Assembly: GCA_001839685.1 (NCBI GenBank)
Contig: MLAK01000892.1
Coordinates: 1-50,406 of the forward strand
Reading direction: 5' to 3'
Origin: Tritrichomonas foetus
Taxonomy: Eukaryota > Parabasalia > Tritrichomonadida > Tritrichomonadidae
DNA length: 50,406 nt
In this document: positions 30,801 to 37,920 of the stretch, piece after piece
Numbering within the stretch: position 1 is the first letter of the stretch
How the letters are laid out: the number at the start of each line of letters is the position of its first letter
The notes under the pieces: model-generated
Told to the model about the DNA's origin: nothing
Databases searched by the model: none
The model's input: the letters and a program-made list of their open reading frames with translations, nothing else
Translations under genes and position numbers: made by a program

Positions 30801-31132
30801 CGAAAATTTTTTATTTTTTCTGCAACGACGTTCGTTTTATAAGCAATTATTGAATTCAAAAAATGATCGCGATCATACATTTTTACAAACTTTGTCATAT
30901 CTTCGATTAGATACAACAAATTTCGAAACCGTTGATTTTCTTCTAGAGATGAATCGCGAGGTGATGAATATTGGTCGATTTTCTTCAAAAATTCGAGTAA
31001 ATATGTTCCCATTTCTTGGAATTTGCACGAATGAATAAACGTATTTTCTCGGCTGCACGATAGAAGAATAAAGTGTAAATGATGTTTGAGATTTTGGATC
31101 CATTGGATAATTGGAATGCTAAAATCAGACAT
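27878..31132 (-). CDS. TKL-type protein kinase with long ARM-like C-terminal region
   Basis: The protein has 1084 residues from the ATG at 31132. Residues 1-220 are helical, with a poly-Asn tract at about 159-166. The kinase domain spans about 228-490: GKGTFSIVYLG, VAIKQL (Lys259), HRDLKSLNILLD (353-364), GDFGLSRS and GTSQWMAPEV. HRDLKxxNILLD with GTxxWMAPE is the mark of tyrosine-kinase-like Ser/Thr kinases. Residues about 510-1084 form an all-helical solenoid of armadillo type, probably a substrate or scaffold platform. Trichomonads have many such TKL kinases. The pathway is unknown. Its stop overlaps TAAATG and its ATG is preceded by TTCATCAA. It is divergent from the uL24 gene. Confidence 0.88.
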   Translation of the reverse strand: MSDFSIPIIQWIQNLKHHLHFILLSCSRENTFIHSCKFQEMGTYLLEFLKKIDQYSSPRDSSLEENQRFRNLLYLIEDMTKFVKMYDRDHFLNSIIAYKTNVVAEKIKNFRTRFNELCRLLNLVSPNAKQPYPQNTNQFILNDIYDSKTLVKEIENLLNNNNNNNNSKADVNKVVIDNQQVLRQRILELHSNINERQMVINTQAKVLNSDDVSKQLEKYKEWEANLNDYILSDQIIGKGTFSIVYLGCNKVTNKIVAIKQLHRTEFTQKELEMYKREIDTLLGAQHPCLLPFLGITLQHPYCILTEYISGGTLFSRLHRKELNQKILTPTNKTIIAIGVAHGMEFLHSKNLIHRDLKSLNILLDEEGLPFIGDFGLSRSLNTEKDLMTKGVGTSQWMAPEVLNSEHYNCKVDVYSFAIIMWELLTEEIPYKDVLDHNVVTQVLNFNKRPAIPEDCPQNIASFISDCWDRDPDHRPSFQTIVKMLDSGEIEFTGTEREEVDKYLESIITEDDLRKSALEIFQGMNEKSSQENIEALKQLETKDLVDALVQFLTEATESKQITQFLKLCFEAHEELSLEFEPAFPAFFNFLKKNVNSEIILLSSKIANENKESPFYFGVEELQVIILYMNEAGIDINALNLLHTIAENRLLHDNADFCAVIPGLLISVQIAQTEDVLISILSLFEKIMNYPEFVSTIIENNGEVILSIALLRSPQIPLKLLRHVFSNNPAPNIQCAELIIPRLKDLLIIDPILTLQILKLLLQLKGSFKLFGKLPQNPLVTVLTTDTPDSIIILALKVSFSLFSNPSTFNLMLEIEKVIESHLLSENLAIAQLSALCLTLLPRDCIDLLCNDTISQFLTKALQPNKEYNHSNVEKRNNFTVCALRIAGIMTDTKEGTEFVMKFIDLLFPLLRSENDNVRRFTFIIFTAFSTYDQEIECFNDCIEMMIENAQKYDGYPLIFLANVTVNPDLATTCSKYIDKLIKLMDDEIYDSFPIIWRISTTPESFDQWSTSMRDLVKCLMPFADGDIHQLVMELFQSISICKAGKCALRDENVNLYLKEKLIDVAADDPMKPVYVRIMSRIKNVL

Positions 31133-31140
31133 TTGATGAA
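31133..31140 (-). promoter_or_regulatory. TTCATCAA initiator-like element of the TKL kinase gene
   Basis: On the minus strand TTCATCAA directly abuts the ATG at 31132. The same TCATCA core precedes the ARM-protein gene at 3701 and the SPRK gene at 37921. Confidence 0.35.
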
Positions 31141-31452
31141 CGATAGCTATTTTTCCAATTCAATAAATTAAAAAGTTAAATGGTATCCTTTCAAATAGAT
31201 GAAATATGATGGTGTTGTTTTCTCCCATATTATGCTAGATATACTAGATATATTACATTTATTAATCAATATCATAATTAATAATATTAATATTATTTCA
31301 ATCATTCTATTTATTATGATGAAAAGAAATTGTATTTCGCTATAATGATATTTTAAAGATGTATGATATTTTAATTTTTGAATAATAATAAAAAAAAATT
31401 CAATCCAAATTTCTACAGAAAATTCCGACATTAAAATTGAATACGGTTTGTT
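31141..31452. other. Divergent intergenic region between TKL kinase and uL24
   Basis: Very AT-rich promoter space rich in ATTAATATT-like runs (31270-31320). I see no gene or RNA. Confidence 0.45.
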
Positions 31453-31462
31453 CGGCCTTTTC
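31453..31462 (+). promoter_or_regulatory. CGGCCTTT element upstream of uL24
   Basis: CGGCCTTTTC ends two bases before the ATG region (ATG at 31465). The identical octamer CGGCCTTT precedes the eL6 gene at 35981. It resembles the CCTTT core element known from trichomonads, extended by CGG. Confidence 0.5.
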
Positions 31463-31464
31463 TC

Positions 31465-31872
31465 ATGAAAACAAATCCGTTTGTTTCATCACAAGCTCGT
31501 AAAGTCCGCAAGCAATTCTTCAACGCAACAAAAGAAGAAAAGCATGTTTCAATGAGCGCTCCACTTTCAAAAGACCTTCAGAATACACATGGAATCAAGC
31601 GCCTTCCAATTCGTCGTGATGATGAAGTCGAAGTTGTCCGTGGACAATACAAGACACGTTCTGGCAGAGTTGTTGCTGTTAAATTAAGCACAATGCGTAT
31701 CAATGTCGAATCAGTCACAAAGCAAAAATTGAGCAACGAAACAGTCTTTATTCCAATCCACCCATCAAATGTTGTTATCACAAAAATCAAGATGGACAAA
31801 TATCGCAAGAATCTTATTGAGAAAAAGCGATTAGGCCGTGAGAAGGCTCTTCAAAAACTCGGTCGTCAATAA
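31465..31872 (+). CDS. RPL26: Large-subunit ribosomal protein uL24 (L26)
   Basis: The protein has 135 residues, close to the eukaryotic norm. The start [20 protein letters not shown], then [25 protein letters not shown] and [18 protein letters not shown], follow eukaryotic L26 along its whole length, including the KOW motif (about 49-80). It binds 23S-like rRNA near the polypeptide exit tunnel. Codons are more biased and GC-richer than in neighbouring genes, as expected for high expression. The stop overlaps a TAAA signal. Its ATG is only four bases after a CGGCCTTT element. Confidence 0.97.
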   Translation: MKTNPFVSSQARKVRKQFFNATKEEKHVSMSAPLSKDLQNTHGIKRLPIRRDDEVEVVRGQYKTRSGRVVAVKLSTMRINVESVTKQKLSNETVFIPIHPSNVVITKIKMDKYRKNLIEKKRLGREKALQKLGRQ

Positions 31873-32269
31873 ATACTTTAATAAGATTGTACATATTTCC
31901 ATATCTCTTTTATATTTTAAAATCTTTTTAAATTTTCGCATATTTTGATATCAAAATTGTTAAAAATGAAATTTATAATAAAAATTTGACAACATGAGAT
32001 TACCATTTTGTTAGGAGTATTTGCTAAAAACATTATTTTAACACTTAAATGAAAAATAGTGAAATAGGAATTCATTATTATCAATTGCATTAAAAATTTC
32101 TCAGATGAATTGATTTTTTCAATTTGGTAGAGTATGTGCCATTACTTAAAATAGATAAATATCATAATAATAATTGAACATTCATCAAAACTTAGAGAAT
32201 TACATAACTTTTTGATATACGTAATAGAATTTTCAATGTATATTTGTTCGTCCATGTGTATTATCTTTA
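31873..32269. other. Intergenic region, no feature seen
   Basis: AT-rich spacer between two same-strand genes. No ORF, repeat or RNA is recognised. Confidence 0.5.
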
Positions 32270-33043
32270 ATGAATAAGATCAAATACTACATACGTTTTA
32301 TTCCACCTCTCCTGATATTTATACTCACAATGGTTCTGATATTCTTTTGCATCAACCATGGATTCATGGGACTATTTTATGCTGAATGGTATATCACTGG
32401 TACACTTGCATGGTTTCTTTTTTCCATAATATTCGTTCTATGGATAATGGCCTTTTATACTATTATGTGGGATGATCCAGGTTCAATGAAACTTGAAATG
32501 AGAGCAAATCAAAATAATAATCACAATTGCCATATTTTATGTCCGAAATGTGGAATGACAAAACCATTTAGAACACATCACTGTTCAATATGCAATTGTT
32601 GTTTTGCTTGTATGGATCATCATTGCACAGTTGTTGGAAGATGCATTGCATTAAGAAATCGAAAAGTTTTCATACAATATTTATGCTATTCAATTCTTAT
32701 GCTTCTAATATATGCATTATGTTGTTTTGTATCTATTTTTATTAATGAGTTTACTTCTTTCCCAATCTTTTTAGTTTTGAATTGTTTTGTTGGAGCATCG
32801 CTTGCACTTTTTCTGGGCATCCTTTTATATCAGCAGATTTCAACAATGCTCAAAGGACGAACAATAATGGAAGAATTATGTGAAATCAGGTTCACTGATG
32901 GATTAACCAAATATCAGCGTTTTCAGGAAGTTTTTGGTCCTCCATCGCTCGATTGGATCATCCCAAGACCTTTGCCATTCAAATATGTGAATGCGTTTCA
33001 ATGGGAAAAATACAGGACTATTGAATCCAAAAAAAGCGAGTAA
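32270..33043 (+). CDS. DHHC-type protein S-palmitoyltransferase, second copy class
   Basis: The protein has 257 residues. Membrane segments lie at about 11-29, 44-66, 134-158 and 165-185. The Cys-rich domain runs from HILCPKCGMTKPFRTHHC to CMDHHC, with DHHC at 116-119 followed by TVVGRCIALRN. All zinc Cys/His and the catalytic Cys are present. A DPG motif (DDPGS) follows the second helix. It is clearly a different paralogue from the DHHC gene at 12776, being divergent outside the core motifs. It should S-acylate membrane proteins; the location is unknown. The CK1 kinase of this window ends in a double Cys that could be one kind of substrate, but this is only speculation. Confidence 0.92.
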   Translation: MNKIKYYIRFIPPLLIFILTMVLIFFCINHGFMGLFYAEWYITGTLAWFLFSIIFVLWIMAFYTIMWDDPGSMKLEMRANQNNNHNCHILCPKCGMTKPFRTHHCSICNCCFACMDHHCTVVGRCIALRNRKVFIQYLCYSILMLLIYALCCFVSIFINEFTSFPIFLVLNCFVGASLALFLGILLYQQISTMLKGRTIMEELCEIRFTDGLTKYQRFQEVFGPPSLDWIIPRPLPFKYVNAFQWEKYRTIESKKSE

Positions 33044-33215
33044 TATGTTTGTTATTTAAAAATAATTATTTTATTATTCTGGCATGATATGAATATATAT
33101 GATTTAGTACAAATGTAATTTAGTTTTTTCTGGAACCATAGAATTTAGAAGAATCTTTTGAGCCTTTTGGAAATCATCAGTGAAAATCAAATTCTGAAAT
33201 GTGAAATTGCAGTCT

Positions 33216-33740
33216 GCAGTCTTACATTAAATGCTTGCAATCTTATATTAAATGCTTGCAGTCTTACATTGAATGCTTGCAGTCTTACATTTAATGCTTG
33301 CAATCTTACATTTAATGCTTGCAGTCTTACATTTANTGCTTGCAGTCTNANATNNAATGCTTGCANTCTNANATNNAATGCTTGCAATCTTACATTTAAT
33401 GCTTGCANTCTTACATTTANTGCTTGCAGTCTTACATTTAATGCTTGCAGTCTCAAATGGAATGCTTGCAATCTTACATTTAATGCTTGCAATCTTACAT
33501 TTAATGCTTGCAGTCTTACATTTAATGCTTGCAGTCTCAAATGGAATGCTTGCAGTCTTACATTTAATGCTTGCAGTCTTACATTGAATGCTTGCAGTCT
33601 TACATTTAATGCTTGCAGTCTTACATTAAATGCTTGCAGTCTTACATTAAATGCTTGCAATCTTACATTGAATGCTTGCAGTCTTACATTTAATGCTTGC
33701 AGTCTCACATGGAATGTTTGCAGTCTTGCATTGAATCTAT
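33216..33740. repeat. 21-bp minisatellite, 25 units
   Basis: Twenty-four units are in exact 21-bp register from 33216 to 33719 and a degenerate 25th ends at 33740. The common unit contains GCAGTCTTACATTTAATGC. A second type has CTCAAATGG in place of CTTACATTT. Open frames run through it on both strands, but only because the unit is a multiple of three. Two of those frames have no ATG start, and the one that does (encoding MLAVLHL repeats) is broken by TAA or TGA in variant units. I therefore call it non-coding. It contains 12 ambiguous bases at 33336-33420. It lies between two convergent genes. Confidence 0.95.
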
Positions 33741-33823
33741 GAAGCAGAAATAAGTATATAAAATAGATGCCCAAGAGAAAACAGAAAATTAATAAAAATA
33801 TAGATATTTATTAAATTAGTCAA

Positions 33824-34429
33824 TTACTCATTATTTTTCTTTGCTTTGTTTTTACCAAGGGTGAAAGGAACATAGTTATTCCTAATCATATGCATGATTC
33901 TTTGATTGAAGGAAATCACGAAAACTACAATAAAGTAAAGAAGAAGAATCTTTCCATATACTGGTGGGTCGAATACTTTGAAAAATGAGCAAAAGTGTGC
34001 AAGAAGTGCTGCGCCAGTAATCCTCTGCCAGAAGAGGAACTCTGGTAACTTTCTAACAAATGGTTTATAATCACTATCGCCGAGTGTTGGCAAAACGTCA
34101 TTTCCGTAGATTTCTGGGTCGAGCTTTGGTGACAAAAACAGGATGAGTGAATTGACAATATAAAGTCCGGCGATGTAAGCGATTGTATAATATCTTCCGT
34201 AGGCGATCATTTTGACGAGGAAAAGGAAAAATAATACGAAAAAGAAAATCCAGCGATATAAAACATAAGGCTTTGTTTTAAGCAAAGCGCTTTCGAACTT
34301 CATTTCTAATTCTTGTTGATGAATCACAATCTTATCACGAAAATTGATTGTCGGCTTGGTACCTTCTTGGCCTATGCCTTGTTGTAGCTGTTGTTGGGGT
34401 TGTTCGAATTGCTGAGGTTGTTCACTCAT
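33824..34429 (-). CDS. RER1: Rer1, ER retrieval receptor
   Basis: The protein has 201 residues. After a Gln-rich N-terminus (1-25) it has four membrane segments at about 57-75, 80-100, 135-155 and 162-180. Family phrases are YVLYRWIFF, FLSPKLDPEIYG, YKPFVRKLPEFLFWQ and HMIRNNYVPFTLGK, which match Rer1 from yeast and animals in order and spacing. Rer1 cycles between Golgi and ER and returns escaped ER membrane proteins in COPI vesicles. Coatomer gamma, its coat partner, is encoded 14 kb away. It is divergent from the PP2C gene across a palindromic promoter space. Confidence 0.95.
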   Translation of the reverse strand: MSEQPQQFEQPQQQLQQGIGQEGTKPTINFRDKIVIHQQELEMKFESALLKTKPYVLYRWIFFFVLFFLFLVKMIAYGRYYTIAYIAGLYIVNSLILFLSPKLDPEIYGNDVLPTLGDSDYKPFVRKLPEFLFWQRITGAALLAHFCSFFKVFDPPVYGKILLLYFIVVFVISFNQRIMHMIRNNYVPFTLGKNKAKKNNE

Positions 34430-34526
34430 TTAACGTTGATAGGATTCTTAAAAAGTTAATCGGAAATTATCATCCTATTTAAAATTCAACATATTTATTG
34501 AATTTTCGAAATGATATTCGGCCGAT

Positions 34527-34609
34527 TAAATGGCCAAATTAACAAAGCTTTTTTTGACAAAAAATTCGTCAAATAAGCTATCAAAAAGTTTTGTTAATCC
34601 GGCCATTTA
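34527..34609. promoter_or_regulatory. Inverted repeat in the Rer1/PP2C divergent promoter
   Basis: The arms at 34527-34553 and 34583-34609 match at 24 of 27 positions when one is reversed. Each contains TAAATGGCC and TTAACAAA. The 29-bp spacer has its own small dyad, TTGAC and GTCAA. The two halves face the two start codons, as if each gene had one copy of the same element. Confidence 0.75.
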
Positions 34610-34671
34610 TTCTCATAAAAAGATGTAATATTCCCAAAAAATTTTCACGAAAATAATCTACATCAATTTTT

Positions 34672-35514
34672 ATGCTCGCAAGAAAGTCAGCCGAAACATC
34701 AATCGAAAAGAATTTTGTCATTCTAGGAAATCAGATATTTCCAGGTGGCCATGCCGAATCAATTGGCCCACGTCCAACAATGGAAGATGCATGCGTCACA
34801 TATGGCGAATTTATGGGGCCAAATACGCAATATTATGGGCTCTTCGATGGACATGGGGGAAGTGAAGTCTCAAATTATTGTTCAAACAATCTTCATACAG
34901 AAATCATCAAATTATTAAAAAGTGGAAAAAACGTTCAAGAAGCAGTCACAGAGGCAATAAATACAATTGATTCATATTTAGTTAGTAAATGGCCATATGT
35001 TGGATGCACAGCAGCAATCGCAATAATTATCAGAGATGATATTTATATGGCCAATTTGGGTGATTCTAGAATTATTTTGGTCGAAGATGGTGTTGCAAAA
35101 AGGTGCACATATGACCACAAGTCAACTGATCCAGCAGAAAGAAAACATGTCATTGAACGTGGCGGACACATCATAAGCGATAGAGTGAATGGGATTTTGA
35201 TGCTTTCCCGAGCAGTTGGTGATGGTGTTTTAGGGAAAGCTATTGACAAAACGCCACACTTTGTTAAAGCCAAGCGAAAAAATGGAATGAAAATGATCAT
35301 CGCTTGTGATGGCGTCTGGGATGTCATGAGTGACCAGGAAGCAGCAGATATACTTGAAAAAAGTGAGCATATTCCTTATGCTGCACAATTGATTAAAGCA
35401 CAAGCATTAACACTCGGAACAACTGACAACGTGAGCTGCATGGTCATCGATCTTACACCAAAACAGGTACCAACCCAAGGTATACAGCCATCTCCTGTAA
35501 AAGATGATCATTGA
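34672..35514 (+). CDS. PP2C-family Ser/Thr protein phosphatase
   Basis: The protein has 280 residues and consists of the PPM catalytic domain with short ends. Metal-binding and catalytic motifs are all present: RPTMEDA (34-40), FDGHGG, NLGDSR, LSRAVGD, CDGVWDV and DNVS. PP2C enzymes are Mg/Mn-dependent phosphatases often acting in stress and MAP kinase pathways. There is no signal peptide or lipid site. The substrate is unknown. It appears catalytically complete, unlike the two other phosphatase folds in this window. Confidence 0.95.
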   Translation: MLARKSAETSIEKNFVILGNQIFPGGHAESIGPRPTMEDACVTYGEFMGPNTQYYGLFDGHGGSEVSNYCSNNLHTEIIKLLKSGKNVQEAVTEAINTIDSYLVSKWPYVGCTAAIAIIIRDDIYMANLGDSRIILVEDGVAKRCTYDHKSTDPAERKHVIERGGHIISDRVNGILMLSRAVGDGVLGKAIDKTPHFVKAKRKNGMKMIIACDGVWDVMSDQEAADILEKSEHIPYAAQLIKAQALTLGTTDNVSCMVIDLTPKQVPTQGIQPSPVKDDH

Positions 35515-35980
35515 AAAAAATGATAAAAAGTGAAGGAAAAAAAACTTGAAGAAATAGAAAACATAGAAACAACAGCAGAATCATTAACAGTTGTAAATCC
35601 TGGTATGTTAGACGAGGAGTATCAAAGATGCAGCAATATTTTAAGAGTGTTTGATGATAATTTCAGTGTTTTTTGTTTTGTTATTTAGAAATAATAAATG
35701 TCTTTATTTAAATTTTTAGAAAAAATGTGTGTGTCATGCGTCCTGATGTATGAAAGTATAATAATATTATGATATGTGAAAAAATTAATGAAAAGAAATG
35801 TTAAATCGACATAGATTACTAGTAATTTTCCAATTTTGTGTTGATATTTGGTTTATGTACGATAATTCTATTAGAAAAAATTGGCCTTGTGATGAAACTT
35901 TTTGTGATGATATTTGTCTTGTTGGAATTATTGAAATTTTCACTGTCACTGTCTAAAAAACTTTGAAAATTAAAATGTCA
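35515..35980. other. Intergenic region, no gene seen
   Basis: AT-rich spacer between PP2C and eL6 on the same strand. It contains AATAAA-like signals near 35690 and no recognised RNA or repeat. Confidence 0.45.
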
Positions 35981-35990
35981 CGGCCTTTCA
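35981..35990 (+). promoter_or_regulatory. CGGCCTTT element upstream of eL6
   Basis: CGGCCTTTCA ends six bases before the ATG at 35997. It shares the octamer CGGCCTTT with the uL24 promoter at 31453. Confidence 0.5.
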
Positions 35991-35996
35991 CACATT

Positions 35997-36461
35997 ATGG
36001 CTGAGCTCTTATTCATCGCACCTGTTGAGAAAAAAGACCCAACACGCCCAACATGGCGCGGAATTCCACGCGTTTCTTTCACTCGCCCAGCAGTCGCTGC
36101 CGAAATCGACCCAATCGCCAAAGATGTTGCTCCAACAGCAGAACGTAAGACACGTGATTCACTTTCAGTCGGAACAGTCGTCATCATTCTCGATGGTGAA
36201 CACAAAGGACGTCGTGCCGTTGTTGTTCAAGATGCCGGAAACGGACTTGTCAAAGTAAATGGCCCATCAGTCCCAACAACCGAAGTCGATCAAGATTACC
36301 TTATTGCCACATCAACAAAACTCGAACTTGGAAATGTTGATGTCAACAACGCCGATGGAGCTGTTAAGGCCGCTGCCGCAAAAGTTCCAGAAATGGTCGA
36401 ATATCTTAATGCTGTCTTTTCATTAAGAAAGGGAGAACGCCCACATCTTATGAAATTCTAA
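35997..36461 (+). CDS. RPL6: Large-subunit ribosomal protein eL6
   Basis: The protein has 154 residues. The core LSVGTVVIILDGEHKGRRAVVVQ (56-78), LVKVNGPSVP, YLIATSTKLEL and the C-terminal end YLNAVFSLRKGERPHLMKF match eukaryotic L6. The long basic N-terminal part of animal eL6 is missing, as in several protists and yeast-sized forms. It belongs to the 60S subunit. Base composition is clearly GC-richer than its neighbours, as expected for a highly expressed gene. The stop overlaps TAAATTAAA. Confidence 0.93.
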   Translation: MAELLFIAPVEKKDPTRPTWRGIPRVSFTRPAVAAEIDPIAKDVAPTAERKTRDSLSVGTVVIILDGEHKGRRAVVVQDAGNGLVKVNGPSVPTTEVDQDYLIATSTKLELGNVDVNNADGAVKAAAAKVPEMVEYLNAVFSLRKGERPHLMKF

Positions 36462-36825
36462 ATTAAACAGTGAAATGGAAAACAATTTATTTAAACAAAT
36501 ATTTTAATTATGATTTTTAAATGATATATTTTTCAAAAATTATATAATTCGATATCTCTATCATATAGTTGCAATCACAACTTATATAATGATTTGTCTT
36601 CTGGATTGTTTAAGTAATAATACTTTCGAATTTTTGATATAAAAATGAAAAAAAGCAATAATTGAATAAATAGAAATAAAGAATGAGAAAAAACTAAAAT
36701 AAAGTAAAAACAAAAACGCAAATTTACTAACAATATTCACTAAAAACACTAAAACATCTTTCTTCTCAAAGAAAAAATTAAATTGTATGATAATAATATA
36801 TCTTGCAATAAGTAAAAAATTGTTT
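36462..36825. other. Convergent intergenic region, nothing seen
   Basis: AT-rich 3' flanks of eL6 and the pseudophosphatase gene. No gene or RNA is recognised. Confidence 0.5.
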
Positions 36826-37839
36826 TTAAGTGTAAATTTTCTCGTTTGAAAGTGACAAAAATTGAGATTTGGGAATGTTTTTCATTTGTATATATCGTAA
36901 TATTTTATTTTCATCAATCTCAATAATGCATCCATTTCTCATGAACCTTTGGTTATCCATATTTTTTGCATTTGGTGCACTAAATATTATACTCATTTGT
37001 GGTAATAATTGAAACAAGCCATTATTTGAAACAGGCTCTCGTTCATTAAAAGTTGAAAAAATAAAACTCATTTTATTATTTCGAAGAAAATGATTAATTG
37101 CATTTGTTTGCTTCTTTATGAATTCATTGGAAACTAAACCATTAATAATTGGAGATTCATTGAATGGCACTTTTCTTGGAATTCTTCGAAGTGCATCAAT
37201 ATCATAAAACTTGCCAATCTGATTGAAAGAAGGGGAATAATTTACGCAAAAATACATTTGATTAATAACAGCAGCAATTGGAAGTGAAATGAAAGCTTGT
37301 GACAATTTTTCAATGATTTTTTGTGCTTCTTCTGATGAATAAGACTTACAAATTTCTTCAACCAAAGTAAGTTCTGGTGAAGTATAACAAGAAGAAATTG
37401 GTGCCTTTTGATGAAACGTGATTTGGTCTTCTTTGCTTCCTCTTATTAAGAAAAAGTGGTCTTTATATAATATTTTGTATGTAAATAGAAGTAAAAGTGT
37501 ACTTAAATTAGTTGTGCTCAATCCAGTATAATTGCCCAAAAATAAATAATTGGCATAAGGGAGTGGACCGCCAATGTCGAAAATTGATAATAAATCATCA
37601 AATTCGCCATTTAATGAACCAGCAACAAAAATTGGCACATGAAGTGATAAAACATTTGGCTCAAATGATAATGTCTTGGATACCTCTTCAAGAATTTCAA
37701 GAACATCTTTACATTTTAAATGATATCTATTTAAAATTCTTTGAGCCTGGAATTGCATTTTCCCCTCAAGATCTTCCATTTCATGTGACATTGATTTAAA
37801 CAAAGTTGAGAGAAAAATTGGCCTAATTTTGACCTTCAT
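36826..37839 (-). CDS. PPP-family (PP1/PP2A-like) pseudophosphatase
   Basis: The protein has 337 residues from the ATG at 37839. It aligns along the PP1/PP2A catalytic fold, for example PLPYANYLFLGNYTGLST (92-109) against the family's NYLFLGDYVDRG, and HFFLIRGSKE (128-137) against FFLLRGNHE. The metal and catalytic motifs have been lost: GDxHG reads GSLNG (74-78), GDxVDRG reads GNYTGLS (102-108) and GNHE reads GSKE (134-137). The later His-containing motifs are also not evident. The frame is intact, so it is likely a functional non-enzymatic protein, perhaps competing for PP1 or PP2A regulatory subunits. That role is inference. The stop overlaps TAAA. Confidence 0.85.
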   Translation of the reverse strand: MKVKIRPIFLSTLFKSMSHEMEDLEGKMQFQAQRILNRYHLKCKDVLEILEEVSKTLSFEPNVLSLHVPIFVAGSLNGEFDDLLSIFDIGGPLPYANYLFLGNYTGLSTTNLSTLLLLFTYKILYKDHFFLIRGSKEDQITFHQKAPISSCYTSPELTLVEEICKSYSSEEAQKIIEKLSQAFISLPIAAVINQMYFCVNYSPSFNQIGKFYDIDALRRIPRKVPFNESPIINGLVSNEFIKKQTNAINHFLRNNKMSFIFSTFNEREPVSNNGLFQLLPQMSIIFSAPNAKNMDNQRFMRNGCIIEIDENKILRYIQMKNIPKSQFLSLSNEKIYT

Positions 37840-37920
37840 CAATAAATTGACCAGGATAACGGAAATATTTTATTATTCATTGAATTGTGATATAAAACGA
37901 TTTTATTCATCAAAAAAATA
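37840..37920. promoter_or_regulatory. Very short divergent promoter (81 bp)
   Basis: Two start codons lie only 81 bp apart in divergent orientation. ATTCATCAAAA at 37905-37915 is initiator-like for the SPRK gene. On the minus strand GGTCAATTT precedes the pseudophosphatase ATG. Confidence 0.45.

Noticed and set aside
33216..33740. CRISPR array
   Set aside because: The units are contiguous with no unique spacers, and the genome appears eukaryotic.
33158..33774. Long open frames on both strands through the 21-bp repeat, including a heptad-like RLQALNV pattern
   Set aside because: Openness follows from the unit length. Those frames start only at TTG. The one ATG-started frame is interrupted by stops in variant units. 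There is no supported start or upstream signal.
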